Positions 35,140 through 42,672 of a DNA stretch of 44,573 nucleotides are shown one piece after another. The notes below the pieces were generated by a model that ran no database searches, had not been told where the DNA came from, and worked only from the letters and a program-made list of their open reading frames with translations. Each line of letters begins with the position of its first letter. Position 1 is the stretch's first letter. Origin of the DNA: Thermoproteota archaeon (GTDB lineage: Archaea > Thermoproteota > Methanomethylicia > Culexarchaeales > Culexarchaeaceae). The stretch spans positions 1 through 44,573 of the forward strand of contig JAAOZK010000006.1 in assembly GCA_011605825.1 (NCBI GenBank), in the 5' to 3' direction. The position numbers and the translations under genes were made by a program.

Positions 35140-36006
35140 CTACCCTCCTGAAACTATTGACTTAAGTTCAAGACCGCTTTGTTCTTTAATTATTCTATAA
35201 AGTTCTTTAATGAACTCTGGCCTATCTCTATCTATGAACTCTCCAACTATTATCTTTTTATTTTTATCTATGTCAACTTGTGCAGGATCTATTCCATTTT
35301 GAATTACACTATTTTGAAGTAGATATTTTAAAACCTCTGAGGGGCCTCCAAGTCTATTATATCTTGCATACAAGGTAATACATGGAGCAATAACTTCGAT
35401 GAAAGAAAACCCTGATTTCTGGAGTGCCTTCTTTATGGTTTTTATCAAAGCAAAGGGTTGAGCAATCGTCCATCTAGCAACAAAAACAGCACCAGCAGCA
35501 GTAGCAAGATATGGCAAATTAAAGGGGTGCTCAATATTACCATATGGCGTAGTTGTCGTTATTGATTGGAAAGGTGTGGTAGGACCAAGTTGCCCTCCGG
35601 TCATCCCATAATTGAAGTTATTTACACATATTACAAGTAAATCCACATTTCTCCTTGCTGCATGTATAAAGTGATTTCCACCAATAGCGAATAAATCGCC
35701 ATCTCCACTAATAACTACAACCTTTAAATGAGGTTTAGCAATTTTCACTCCCATAGCAACGGGTATAGCACGTCCATGCGTAGTGTGAAAAGAATCAAGC
35801 GCAACATAGTTGGCTATTCTACCAGTACAGCCTATACCTGAAACAACGACAACGTCCTTTAGGTCAATGCCAGATTCCATTAATGCCCTCAGGTAACAGT
35901 TTAGAACTATTCCTATACCACAACCAGGACACCATATATGTGGCATTCGTTCTGATAGTATTAGATTATCTAATGGATGAGTTTCTTCATAATCTTCGAA
36001 ACTCAT
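35140..36006 (-). CDS. korB: 2-oxoacid:ferredoxin oxidoreductase beta subunit (thiamine diphosphate)
   Basis: Binds thiamine diphosphate and one [4Fe-4S] cluster. Cluster cysteines are seen in WCPGCGIG, GIGCTGR and IAPCITLYARYN. The thiamine/Mg motif is GDGDLFAIGGNH...NNFNYGMTGGQ. 288 residues, as in KorB-type enzymes. Its ATG overlaps the korA stop (ATGA). Substrate is probably 2-oxoglutarate or another 2-oxoacid; sequence alone does not settle it. Confidence 0.95.
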   Translation of the reverse strand: MSFEDYEETHPLDNLILSERMPHIWCPGCGIGIVLNCYLRALMESGIDLKDVVVVSGIGCTGRIANYVALDSFHTTHGRAIPVAMGVKIAKPHLKVVVISGDGDLFAIGGNHFIHAARRNVDLLVICVNNFNYGMTGGQLGPTTPFQSITTTTPYGNIEHPFNLPYLATAAGAVFVARWTIAQPFALIKTIKKALQKSGFSFIEVIAPCITLYARYNRLGGPSEVLKYLLQNSVIQNGIDPAQVDIDKNKKIIVGEFIDRDRPEFIKELYRIIKEQSGLELKSIVSGG

Positions 36007-37145
36007 TTCCCACTCACCTCATAAATTAAATTCAATATTTCATTAGGCGTATGAGGGTCCCCTCCCATCTTTGGGAGGAAGAAGACCGGTTTCCCTTGAA
36101 CGCATCTTTCAACCTCCCTAACTATCTGACCATAATTCATCTCAACTACTATGAAGGCTTTGGCATGCTTTGCATAATCAAGGAATTTACGTTGTGGAAA
36201 GGGCCATAATGTTATCAGTCTACATAAACCAACTTTTAATCCTCTTTCCCTAGCGATACGTACAGCTCTTAAGGATGATCTAGCAGGTGCACCATAAGCT
36301 ACGACAACAATTTCAGCGTCTTCCATAAATCTTTCATCAACTTTTATGATTTTCTCAGAGTTTAATCGTATCTTGTCACATAGTCTCTTAACCAATTTCC
36401 AATGCACTTCAGGATCAACTGAAGAGGGAAAGCCACTGAAATCATGAGTTAAACCAGTAGCATGAACTTTGAATCCTTCACCAAAACATGCCATTGGGGG
36501 TACTAGATCTTCATCTGGTTTGAAAGGTAAAAATGACTCTTTTGATAGAGGTTTTTTGCGATTGACTATTTCAACTTCTTCAGGTAATTTGATAATAACT
36601 TTCTCTCTCATATGACCTACAATTTCATCCGCTAAGAGTATTATGGGGGTTCTAAATTTTTCAGCTAAGTTGAATGCTTCGATAGTCAAATCAAACATTT
36701 CTTGAACAGAAAAGGGTGATAATGCTATTATTTCATAATCACCATGGCTCCCCCATTTAGCTTGCATCACATCCCCCTGGCTTGCACGTGTAGGTTGGCC
36801 TGTACTTGGTCCGCCGCGCATCACGTTAACTATAACTATTGGTGCTTCAGTCATAAAGGCTAAGCCTATATTTTCCATGAATAAACTCATACCAGGACCA
36901 CTTGTGGCAGTCATAACCTTCGCTCCAGCATATGATGCCCCTATTATTAACGCTATGGAGGAAAGCTCGTCTTCCATTTGTATGAATACACCACCTACTT
37001 GTGGAAGTCTAGCGGCAAGCCTTTCAGCAATCTCAGTGGAGGGGGTTATCGGATAACCAGCAAAAACTCTACAACCGGCAACTATGGCTCCCTCGGCGCA
37101 AGCCTCGTCACCTTGCATAAAGAAAGGCCCATGCAAAAATCGCAT
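36003..37145 (-). CDS. korA: 2-oxoacid:ferredoxin oxidoreductase alpha subunit
   Basis: Alpha chain carrying the pyrimidine-binding half of the active site. Typical features: FMQGDEACAEGAIVAGCRVFAGYPITPSTEIAE, SGPGMSLFMENIGLAFMTEAPIVIVNVMRGGPSTGQPTRASQGDV and the C-terminal domain VVVAYGAPARSSLRAV. 380 residues. It heads the six-gene kor-mvh operon. There is no korD-type ferredoxin subunit between or beside the genes. An AT-rich 270-base region upstream holds its promoter. Confidence 0.95.
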   Translation of the reverse strand: MRFLHGPFFMQGDEACAEGAIVAGCRVFAGYPITPSTEIAERLAARLPQVGGVFIQMEDELSSIALIIGASYAGAKVMTATSGPGMSLFMENIGLAFMTEAPIVIVNVMRGGPSTGQPTRASQGDVMQAKWGSHGDYEIIALSPFSVQEMFDLTIEAFNLAEKFRTPIILLADEIVGHMREKVIIKLPEEVEIVNRKKPLSKESFLPFKPDEDLVPPMACFGEGFKVHATGLTHDFSGFPSSVDPEVHWKLVKRLCDKIRLNSEKIIKVDERFMEDAEIVVVAYGAPARSSLRAVRIARERGLKVGLCRLITLWPFPQRKFLDYAKHAKAFIVVEMNYGQIVREVERCVQGKPVFFLPKMGGDPHTPNEILNLIYEVSGK

Positions 37146-37415
37146 TAAAACGACCCCATTAAAGTAATTTTTAGGTGATTAGCTATTAAAGATTCCTATT
37201 TAATAAAGATAATTCCTTAAAAAATTAATTCATAAAAAGGGATGAATGCTCGAATAAAAACAATAAATTTGTTTATAACAATGTAAACAAAAAATTATAC
37301 AAATAGAAAATATGTATTATGATATTTAAAATCGACATTAGAGGAAGAATGTGTTTTAACTACAAGTTCTTCAGCGTTATATAGAGATGTAATGATGAAC
37401 ACTCATTATCGTTAA
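37146..37415. other. AT-rich intergenic region upstream of korA
   Basis: 270 bases without a supportable gene. On the minus strand CCTAAAAATTAC (about 20-30 bases before the korA ATG) could be a TATA box. An inverted repeat lies at 37268-37291. The region close to 37415 should also carry signals of the neighbouring tRNA-Leu gene's 3' side. I see no open frame with coding character. Confidence 0.5.
37268..37291. repeat. inverted repeat TTTGTTTA-N8-TAAACAAA
   Basis: Two perfect 8-base arms separated by 8 bases in the korA upstream region, about 125-145 bases from the korA ATG. It could be a regulator site or a weak hairpin; in such AT-rich DNA chance is also possible. Confidence 0.4.
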
Positions 37416-37533
37416 TGCGGGGGGTGGGATTTGAACCCACGAACCCCTTCGGGACGGGATCTCTTACATCTATGCCCTGTTTAATTTGTTGGTCTTAAGT
37501 CCCGCGCCTTTGTCCTGGCTTGGCTACCCCCGC
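37416..37533 (-). tRNA. tRNA-Leu(TAA) with a 33-base canonical intron
   Basis: Minus-strand type II tRNA nearly identical outside the anticodon arm to tRNA-Leu(GAG). Anticodon stem CGGGA/TCCCG, spliced loop CTTAAGA (anticodon TAA). The intron is 37461-37493, after position 37. CTTA pairs with TAAG, with AGA bulges on both sides. Mature length 85 bases, discriminator A, no CCA encoded. Confidence 0.93.
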
Positions 37534-37550
37534 AGACGTTAATTTAGTGG

Positions 37551-37681
37551 TCCCGCCGGCCGGATTTGAACCGGCGCCCCTCCGGTTTCTACGGCTGACA
37601 CACACTCATCTATTGTTTCATTGAGTATCGTGTGTGCGCATTACGCTACAGCCGGATGCTCTACCACTGAGCTACGGCGGG
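37551..37681 (-). tRNA. tRNA-Tyr(GTA) with a 59-base canonical intron
   Basis: Acceptor CCCGCCG/CGGCGGG begins with C1-G72, the archaeal tyrosine identity pair, with discriminator A. D arm GCTC AGTGGTA GAGC, anticodon stem TCCGG/CCGGA, spliced loop CTGTAGA (anticodon GTA), T arm GCCGG/CCGGC. The intron is 37587-37645, one of the longer ones, and contains a strong internal hairpin (ACACAC near one end, GTGTGT near the other, plus ACTCA/TGAGT). Confidence 0.92.
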
Positions 37682-37734
37682 ACTCTCATATATTTTATTG
37701 AAAAGCTTTCTTTAAATTTTTTCTTCATATTTGG

Positions 37735-37832
37735 CGGGCCCGGCGGGATTTGAACCCGCGACCCCCGACTTAGAAGGCCGGTTCGAGCCTCATTTATGTG
37801 AGGTTGCTCTGTCCATGCTGAGCTACGGGCCC
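37735..37832 (-). tRNA. tRNA-Arg(TCT) with a non-canonical intron of about 23 bases
   Basis: Acceptor GGGCCCG/CGGGCCC with discriminator G, D stem GCTC/GAGC, anticodon stem CCGGC/GTCGG with loop CTTCTAA (anticodon TCT), T arm GCGGG/CCCGC. Between the D stem and anticodon stem, where one base (26) is expected, there are 24 (37782-37805). This insert forms a bulge-helix-bulge: GAGC pairs with GCTC, bulges AAC and GAA, hairpin CTCA-CATAAA-TGAG. Exact cut sites are uncertain by 1-2 bases. Confidence 0.9.
37782..37805 (-). other. non-canonical tRNA intron (D stem/anticodon stem junction of tRNA-Arg)
   Basis: The intron is 21-23 of these 24 bases; at least one base must remain as position 26. The hairpin and flanking 3-base bulges match the substrate shape of archaeal tRNA splicing endonuclease. 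Confidence 0.75.
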
Positions 37833-37874
37833 TCCCCCTCAATATTTGTAGTAGGGTGCAAATTAAAATTATCG

Positions 37875-38186
37875 TTAATTGTGTATTGTTTGAATCCAAT
37901 TAATAAATTCCTCAATGCTATTAAATATCTTCTCATTCTCATTTTCACTTCCTTTTGGTTTTACTTCTATTTTTTCTAATTCAAAATTTGCCAGTATTTC
38001 GTGCGGTGTTTTGGAACCAAATGCTTTTTGCCATGAAACAATTTCAAAATTCTTATTTTTTGCACATACAGTGCTATCTATGCACAATATGTATTTTAAG
38101 TTTTTAAAAAAGAAATTAACGATTAAATGATTCTTCTTTGCTGTGAGGTATATTTTCTGGAAATCATCTTTTTTAATGGCAGGCAT
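37875..38186 (-). CDS. hypothetical protein (103 aa)
   Basis: I do not recognise a family. The protein is soluble-looking and lysine-rich. It has a hydrophobic beta-like stretch NLKYILCIDSTVC, then FEIVSWQKAFGSKTPHEILANFELEKIEVKPKG, and a helical C-terminus (IFNSIEEFINWIQTI). It starts 12 bases after the hisS stop on the same strand, so it is probably the last gene of the EndA-UbiA-hisS unit. Its 3' end is 42 bases from tRNA-Arg. Confidence 0.6.
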   Translation of the reverse strand: MPAIKKDDFQKIYLTAKKNHLIVNFFFKNLKYILCIDSTVCAKNKNFEIVSWQKAFGSKTPHEILANFELEKIEVKPKGSENENEKIFNSIEEFINWIQTIHN

Positions 38187-38198
38187 TTCATTTATTAT

Positions 38199-39500
38199 TT
38201 AAGAAGTCTTTATCATATTAATAGTTTCTTCTATGCTCATTTTGTACTGCTCTCCCTTATTAAGGTCTTTTAATGTTATCTTCCCCTCATTCACTTCAAT
38301 ACTGCCAATTATTATAGCATAATCAAAGTTTCTTGAATTTGCGTATGATAAAGCTTTCTTCAAATCTCTACCCATTACTTCTACCTCTGTTGGAATTCCT
38401 GATTCTCTTAGTATTGATGCCATTTTTATGGCATGATGTATGAATTCTCGTGAAAGTGAAATAACTATAGTTTTTTTATGTTTTTCAATATTCAATTCTA
38501 TTTTTTCCTCATTTAATGCTAATATTATCCTGTCAATTCCTGGAGCATAGCCAACGGCTGGTGTTGGGGGACCGCCAAACAGTTCTATTAAATTATCGTA
38601 TCTTCCGCCACCCCCTAAAGCAAGCTTATTATTTTTAGATGAAAAACATTCAAAAATTATTCCGGTGTAATACTCTAGTCCTCTTGCAAATCCTAAATCT
38701 AGAAGTATTGGTATTTTTAGTTCAGATCTATCTAATAAGCTAAGTATTTCTTTTAGGTTTGAGCGTGCCTCCATTGCAAGAGGATACTTATATATGTACT
38801 GTTCAACACTATTAATTATTTGATTTACATCACTCCCCTTCAAGCTTATTACTTCTTTAATGATGTTTAAGCATTCATCAGTCACGTTGCTTGACTTTAA
38901 AAGGTGCATTGCTTCATCGTATCTTGATTTATCAAATAATCCCAATATTCTATTTTGAACGCTTTCTGGTACCTTCTCGTGAGTTAAAATTCCTTTTATA
39001 ATCCCAACATGATTTAGTTTTAGATAGTAATCTGAAAATTTCAAGCGTTTCATAAGGGTATTTGCAATGTTTAATATTTCAACATCCGCTTCTGGATTTG
39101 AGGAGCCTATTAGTTCAAATCCCCCCTGCCAAAACTCTCTATACCTGCCATGCTGAGGCTCATCATATCTAAAGCAGTTTGCTATATACCCTAACCTAAT
39201 GGGTTTCTGGTGTGAAAGCATGTGATTTATGTAGAATCTTGCAACGGAAGGTGTCATTTCTGGCCTTAATGCAACTTCTCTACCTCCTAAATCAGTGAAT
39301 TTATACATTCTATGTCTAAGTTCTTCTCCCGCCTTTTTTTCAAAGAGGGAAAAGGCCTCTATTGTAGGAGTTATTATTTCTTGATACCCGTATAGTTTAA
39401 ATATCTCCCTTATAACCGAACTAACATATTTTAATTTTTCAACGTCTTCAGGAAGTAAATCCCGTAATCCCCTAAGAACCTTAAAACCCCCCTCACTCAT
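38199..39500 (-). CDS. hisS: histidine-tRNA ligase
   Basis: Class II synthetase charging tRNA-His. Motif 1 region FKLYGYQEIITPTIE, motif 2 ANCFRYDEPQHGRYREFWQGGFE, histidine-specific LGFARGLEYYTGIIFE, motif 3 ALGGGGRYDNL...PAVGYAPGIDRI, and a C-terminal anticodon domain. A GTG at 39509 opens the frame, but GGTG is 6 bases before the ATG at 39500. It overlaps the upstream UbiA-family gene by 8 bases. Confidence 0.97.
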   Translation of the reverse strand: MSEGGFKVLRGLRDLLPEDVEKLKYVSSVIREIFKLYGYQEIITPTIEAFSLFEKKAGEELRHRMYKFTDLGGREVALRPEMTPSVARFYINHMLSHQKPIRLGYIANCFRYDEPQHGRYREFWQGGFELIGSSNPEADVEILNIANTLMKRLKFSDYYLKLNHVGIIKGILTHEKVPESVQNRILGLFDKSRYDEAMHLLKSSNVTDECLNIIKEVISLKGSDVNQIINSVEQYIYKYPLAMEARSNLKEILSLLDRSELKIPILLDLGFARGLEYYTGIIFECFSSKNNKLALGGGGRYDNLIELFGGPPTPAVGYAPGIDRIILALNEEKIELNIEKHKKTIVISLSREFIHHAIKMASILRESGIPTEVEVMGRDLKKALSYANSRNFDYAIIIGSIEVNEGKITLKDLNKGEQYKMSIEETINMIKTS

Positions 39501-40338
39501 AGTATCCACCTACAAGTATTGCAATTAAAGCTAAAAACATGTATATCAATACTCTCTTTTTACTTTTCAAGGCAGAGTCTACGTCACATTCCCTTAACAG
39601 TTTATACGACTCGTAAAGCAACCCAATTACTGGAAAAATAATTATCAATAGGTAGTTGAAGGAAACCCATGAGTATATGACTGGTATAAACACTACTGGT
39701 ATTGCAATTATGAAAAAGACGATGGCAACAAACACTGCGGCTCTGGTCCCATATGTACGTGCAATTGATCGTACATCTCTTTTTTCATCACCTTCAACAT
39801 CAGCTATTCCCTTTACTATTTCCCTTCCAGTATTTACAAGAAATGCTGCTAACGAGAAAATATTCAGTAAAATACTTTTCCCAAAAACAGCATAATTCCC
39901 GAAAAGGAAGGGCATTGCCACACAAAAACTAACCATGAAATTCCCTATCAGTCCATACTTTTTAAAGCGCATATTATACGTTAATGATATAAGTGAAGAA
40001 ACTAATGCTATCATAAAACAGTACGTGTTTATTAAGTATGCTGAAATCATCCCAGCCGAAAATAATAGTATACCATAAATCCAAGCCTCCTTGACCGATA
40101 TCAACCCGCTTGGGATAGGTCTATTTGGAGCATTTATAAGGTCAATTTCTCGATCGTAAATATCATTAATAATCATGGATGCTGATGTTAAGAAAAATCC
40201 TGAGCTAAAACCATATAATAATGTCTTTATTGAAGGAAGGGATTTCAGCGCGATAATTTCACTAAATGCTACACCAAGTCCCATCATTATTGAATTTACA
40301 GGCCTTATTATCTTAATATAAGCCAATATTTTTCTCAA
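39493..40338 (-). CDS. UbiA-family prenyltransferase, likely digeranylgeranylglyceryl phosphate synthase
   Basis: A 281-residue polytopic membrane enzyme. The first Asp motif is NDIYDREIDLINAPNRPIPSG and the second GIADVEGDEKRDVRSIARTYG; both bind prenyl-diphosphate magnesium. In archaea this family adds the second geranylgeranyl chain of membrane ether lipids, which best fits here, though other UbiA activities are possible. The start is a TTG at 40338 within TTGA, overlapping the EndA-like stop; GAGGTG lies 5 bases upstream. Confidence 0.93.
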   Translation of the reverse strand: MRKILAYIKIIRPVNSIMMGLGVAFSEIIALKSLPSIKTLLYGFSSGFFLTSASMIINDIYDREIDLINAPNRPIPSGLISVKEAWIYGILLFSAGMISAYLINTYCFMIALVSSLISLTYNMRFKKYGLIGNFMVSFCVAMPFLFGNYAVFGKSILLNIFSLAAFLVNTGREIVKGIADVEGDEKRDVRSIARTYGTRAAVFVAIVFFIIAIPVVFIPVIYSWVSFNYLLIIIFPVIGLLYESYKLLRECDVDSALKSKKRVLIYMFLALIAILVGGYYE

Positions 40339-40859
40339 GTAAACACCTCGCTTACTTTGTAGTATGCAACTTCACATTGTCCATTAACTATTGCCAACAC
40401 CATTTCCTTTTTTAAACTCTTCGCCGTCGATACGATCTCTTTCAATTCATTTAAACCTATAGGTTTCCCCTCAATAACCCCGTATACTATAATGTTTGCA
40501 GGACTCTTTCCAACTTCAGCCCCCTTTTCATACACTCTAAAAGATATTCCTCCAAATCCACTCTTCACTATATATCCCTTTCTACGGAGGTCCGAATATA
40601 TTATGTATTTTATCCATACTTCAGGATCGTACTTTAAGAAGTAATGTAATAATTCGTTAAAGGACAAGAATCTATCTTTACTTAAACAAACCCTTATTTT
40701 CCCATTTTCAACAAGATATAAAGTTTCAACAGGAAGTAAAGTTAATACTTCTTCACGAATTTCTCCATAAAATCCCATCTTCCATAAATTTTCAGCATCC
40801 TTACCGTATATCACGGTTTTATCATTAACCAGAATGGCAATTGGCGTTTCAATATCCAT
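40335..40859 (-). CDS. endA: tRNA-splicing endonuclease EndA-like subunit lacking the catalytic His
   Basis: A 174-residue protein of the tRNA-intron endonuclease family, which cuts bulge-helix-bulge motifs. C-terminal nuclease fold: YIIYSDLRRKGYIVKSGFGG, FRVYEKG (Y110 aligns with the catalytic Tyr) and VAYYKVSEV (K168 aligns with the catalytic Lys). At the catalytic His site (10 residues after the Tyr) it has P120, in GKSPANIIV where active enzymes have an HSxxLV-like motif. It may be the structural partner of a two-chain enzyme. I start at the ATG at 40859: the longer frame (to 41057) lies over the divergent protease gene, and a TATA-like box is 25 bases upstream. Confidence 0.85.
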   Translation of the reverse strand: MDIETPIAILVNDKTVIYGKDAENLWKMGFYGEIREEVLTLLPVETLYLVENGKIRVCLSKDRFLSFNELLHYFLKYDPEVWIKYIIYSDLRRKGYIVKSGFGGISFRVYEKGAEVGKSPANIIVYGVIEGKPIGLNELKEIVSTAKSLKKEMVLAIVNGQCEVAYYKVSEVFT

Positions 40860-40875
40860 AAATATCACAATGGCC

Positions 40876-40888
40876 AAATAAATATAAT
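40876..40888. promoter_or_regulatory. TATA-like region between endA-like and hydrogenase protease genes
   Basis: AAATAAATATAAT lies in the 34-base divergent spacer. On the minus strand its centre is about 23-25 bases before the EndA-like ATG, giving a leaderless mRNA. On the plus strand it is only ~12 bases before the protease ATG, so that gene may use a promoter further left. Confidence 0.45.
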
Positions 40889-40893
40889 GAAAA

Positions 40894-41433
40894 ATGGGGA
40901 ATATAAATAAAGCTGAAGAAATCTTTACGGGTATATATAAATTTCTTGAGGGATTTAGAAAAGTAGTTATCATGGGCATTGGAAATGAGTTAAGAGGAGA
41001 TGATGCGGCTGGTTTAAAGGTAATTGAACTATTGAGCAAGAGAATTAGTGGGTACAATGATGCACACGACCTTAACTCAGTTATATTATTGAATTGCAGT
41101 GTAATCCCTGAAAACTTTCTTGGTAAGGTTGAAACAATATCCCCTTCTCACGTAATTATAATTGACGCTGTGGAAATGCAGAAACAACCTGGCACTATTG
41201 GGTTATTTAGAAAGGGGGATCTTCTACATTCAGCAACAATATCGACACACAATATTTCCCCTGAAATACTATTTACATATCTTGAGGAAATTGTTGGGGC
41301 GAAAGTTTTATTGATAGGTATTCAACCTAAAATTCTAGATTTTTATGAGGGGCTGTCGCAAGAGGTGTGTAATTCTGTCGAGCTTATTACAGACATCGTA
41401 TGGAGGGTAATAACATATGAGGGTGCTACCTAG
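40894..41433 (+). CDS. hydrogenase maturation protease (HycI/FrcD family)
   Basis: Endopeptidase that removes the C-terminal tail of a [NiFe]-hydrogenase large subunit after nickel insertion. Hallmarks: VIMGIGNELRGDDAAG (Glu-33-like and Asp metal residues), IIIDAVEM and STHNISPEILFTYLEE. An N-terminal ~25-residue extension before the Rossmann-like core is common in archaeal members. The most likely client is the MvhA-like subunit 7.6 kb away. mtnA overlaps its last 17 bases. Confidence 0.93.
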   Translation: MGNINKAEEIFTGIYKFLEGFRKVVIMGIGNELRGDDAAGLKVIELLSKRISGYNDAHDLNSVILLNCSVIPENFLGKVETISPSHVIIIDAVEMQKQPGTIGLFRKGDLLHSATISTHNISPEILFTYLEEIVGAKVLLIGIQPKILDFYEGLSQEVCNSVELITDIVWRVITYEGAT

Positions 41434-42478
41434 AACTATAACTTGGGAAGATGGCATTGTAAAAATAGTTGATCAAACATTACTACCAAAAAAACTTAAA
41501 ATAATAGAGTGTAGGACGGCAGACGAAATATTGGATGCCATTAAAAGTATGAAGATAAGGGGGGCACCAGCCATAGGGGTTGCAGCGGCTATGGCACTTG
41601 CCATGGTAGCTAAACAAAACGAAAAAGAAGACAAGCAAATCCTCATAAACAGAATATATGAAACCATAAATAAAATAAAAAATTCAAGACCAACTGCCAG
41701 AAACCTTTTCTGGGCAGTTGAAAGAATTATTAGAGTTATAGATGTAAAGAAGGATTCCATCCAGATCGCAAATGATATTATTAATGAAGCTTTAAGGATG
41801 GCTGAAGAAGATGTTTTAACAAATATGAAAATAGGGGAAATTGGTGAAAAGCTAATTAACGATGGAGATAATATATTAACCTACTGTAATGCTGGAACTT
41901 TTGCAACGGTTTATTATGGTACTGCCCTCGGAATTATAAGATCAGCATGGAGGAATAATAAAAAAATACATGTTTTCGTTGCTGAAACAAGGCCTCAGCT
42001 TCAGGGTGCAAGGATAACGGCCTTCGAATTAAAAGCTGAAGGAATACCATTAACACTAATAACAGACAACATGATAGGCTTCTTAATGCAGAGAAATAAA
42101 ATAGATAAAGTCTTTGTAGGCGCTGATAGAATACTAAGCGATGGGACTGTATACAACAAAATAGGAACATACACTATTGCCATACTCTCTAAAGTTCACA
42201 ATATACCATTTTACGTGGCTGCTCCGTCTACAACGTTCGACTTACAATCAAAGATAGATGATATAAAGATAGAGGAGAGGAGTGCTGATGAAGTTGTCAA
42301 AGTATTGTCAAAATACCGTATAGCTCCAAAGGGTATAAAGGCATTAAACTATGCATTTGACATGACACCTCCTAGCTACGTGACTGGCATAATAACTGAG
42401 AAAGGGATAATATTACCCCCATTTAATGAAAACATACCCAAAACAATAAAAGGATACGATAACTCTTACCCCAATTAA
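41417..42478 (+). CDS. mtnA: S-methyl-5-thioribose-1-phosphate isomerase (MtnA)
   Basis: Aldose-ketose isomerase of methionine salvage, also able to act on related ribose-1-phosphate derivatives. Motifs: IRGAPAIGVAAAMA, catalytic Cys in LTYCNAGTFAT, ETRPQLQGAR and the catalytic Asp in VFVGADRILSDG. 353 residues, family-typical, and longer than the eIF2B-like R15P isomerases. Its start lies inside the protease gene, so the two are translationally coupled. Confidence 0.94.
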   Translation: MRVLPRTITWEDGIVKIVDQTLLPKKLKIIECRTADEILDAIKSMKIRGAPAIGVAAAMALAMVAKQNEKEDKQILINRIYETINKIKNSRPTARNLFWAVERIIRVIDVKKDSIQIANDIINEALRMAEEDVLTNMKIGEIGEKLINDGDNILTYCNAGTFATVYYGTALGIIRSAWRNNKKIHVFVAETRPQLQGARITAFELKAEGIPLTLITDNMIGFLMQRNKIDKVFVGADRILSDGTVYNKIGTYTIAILSKVHNIPFYVAAPSTTFDLQSKIDDIKIEERSADEVVKVLSKYRIAPKGIKALNYAFDMTPPSYVTGIITEKGIILPPFNENIPKTIKGYDNSYPN

Positions 42479-42535
42479 ACAAATATATTAACCCAAAAAA
42501 GTAAAATAAGTATAAGCTACGATCATACTTGAAAA

Positions 42536-42620
42536 GCGGGGGTTGCCGAGCCAGGTTAAAGGCGGCGGACTCAAGATCCGCTGGCGTAGGCCTTCGTGGG
42601 TTCAAATCCCACCCCCCGCA
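42536..42620 (+). tRNA. tRNA-Leu(CAA)
   Basis: Type II tRNA with acceptor GCGGGGG/CCCCCGC, D arm GCC...GGC, anticodon stem GCGGA/TCCGC and loop CTCAAGA (anticodon CAA), long variable arm TGGCGTAGGCCTTC, T arm GTGGG/CCCAC, discriminator A. No intron, unlike the other two leucine tRNAs in the window; no CCA encoded. Confidence 0.95.
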
Positions 42621-42672
42621 TCAGTTTATAGTTAAACAAACTTTCAAAATTTTCATTATGTTAAAAAGCCTG

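Noticed and set aside
40860-41057. N-terminal extension of the EndA-like frame
   Set aside because: It overlaps the divergent hydrogenase protease gene, and the TATA box and homology both place the start at 40859.
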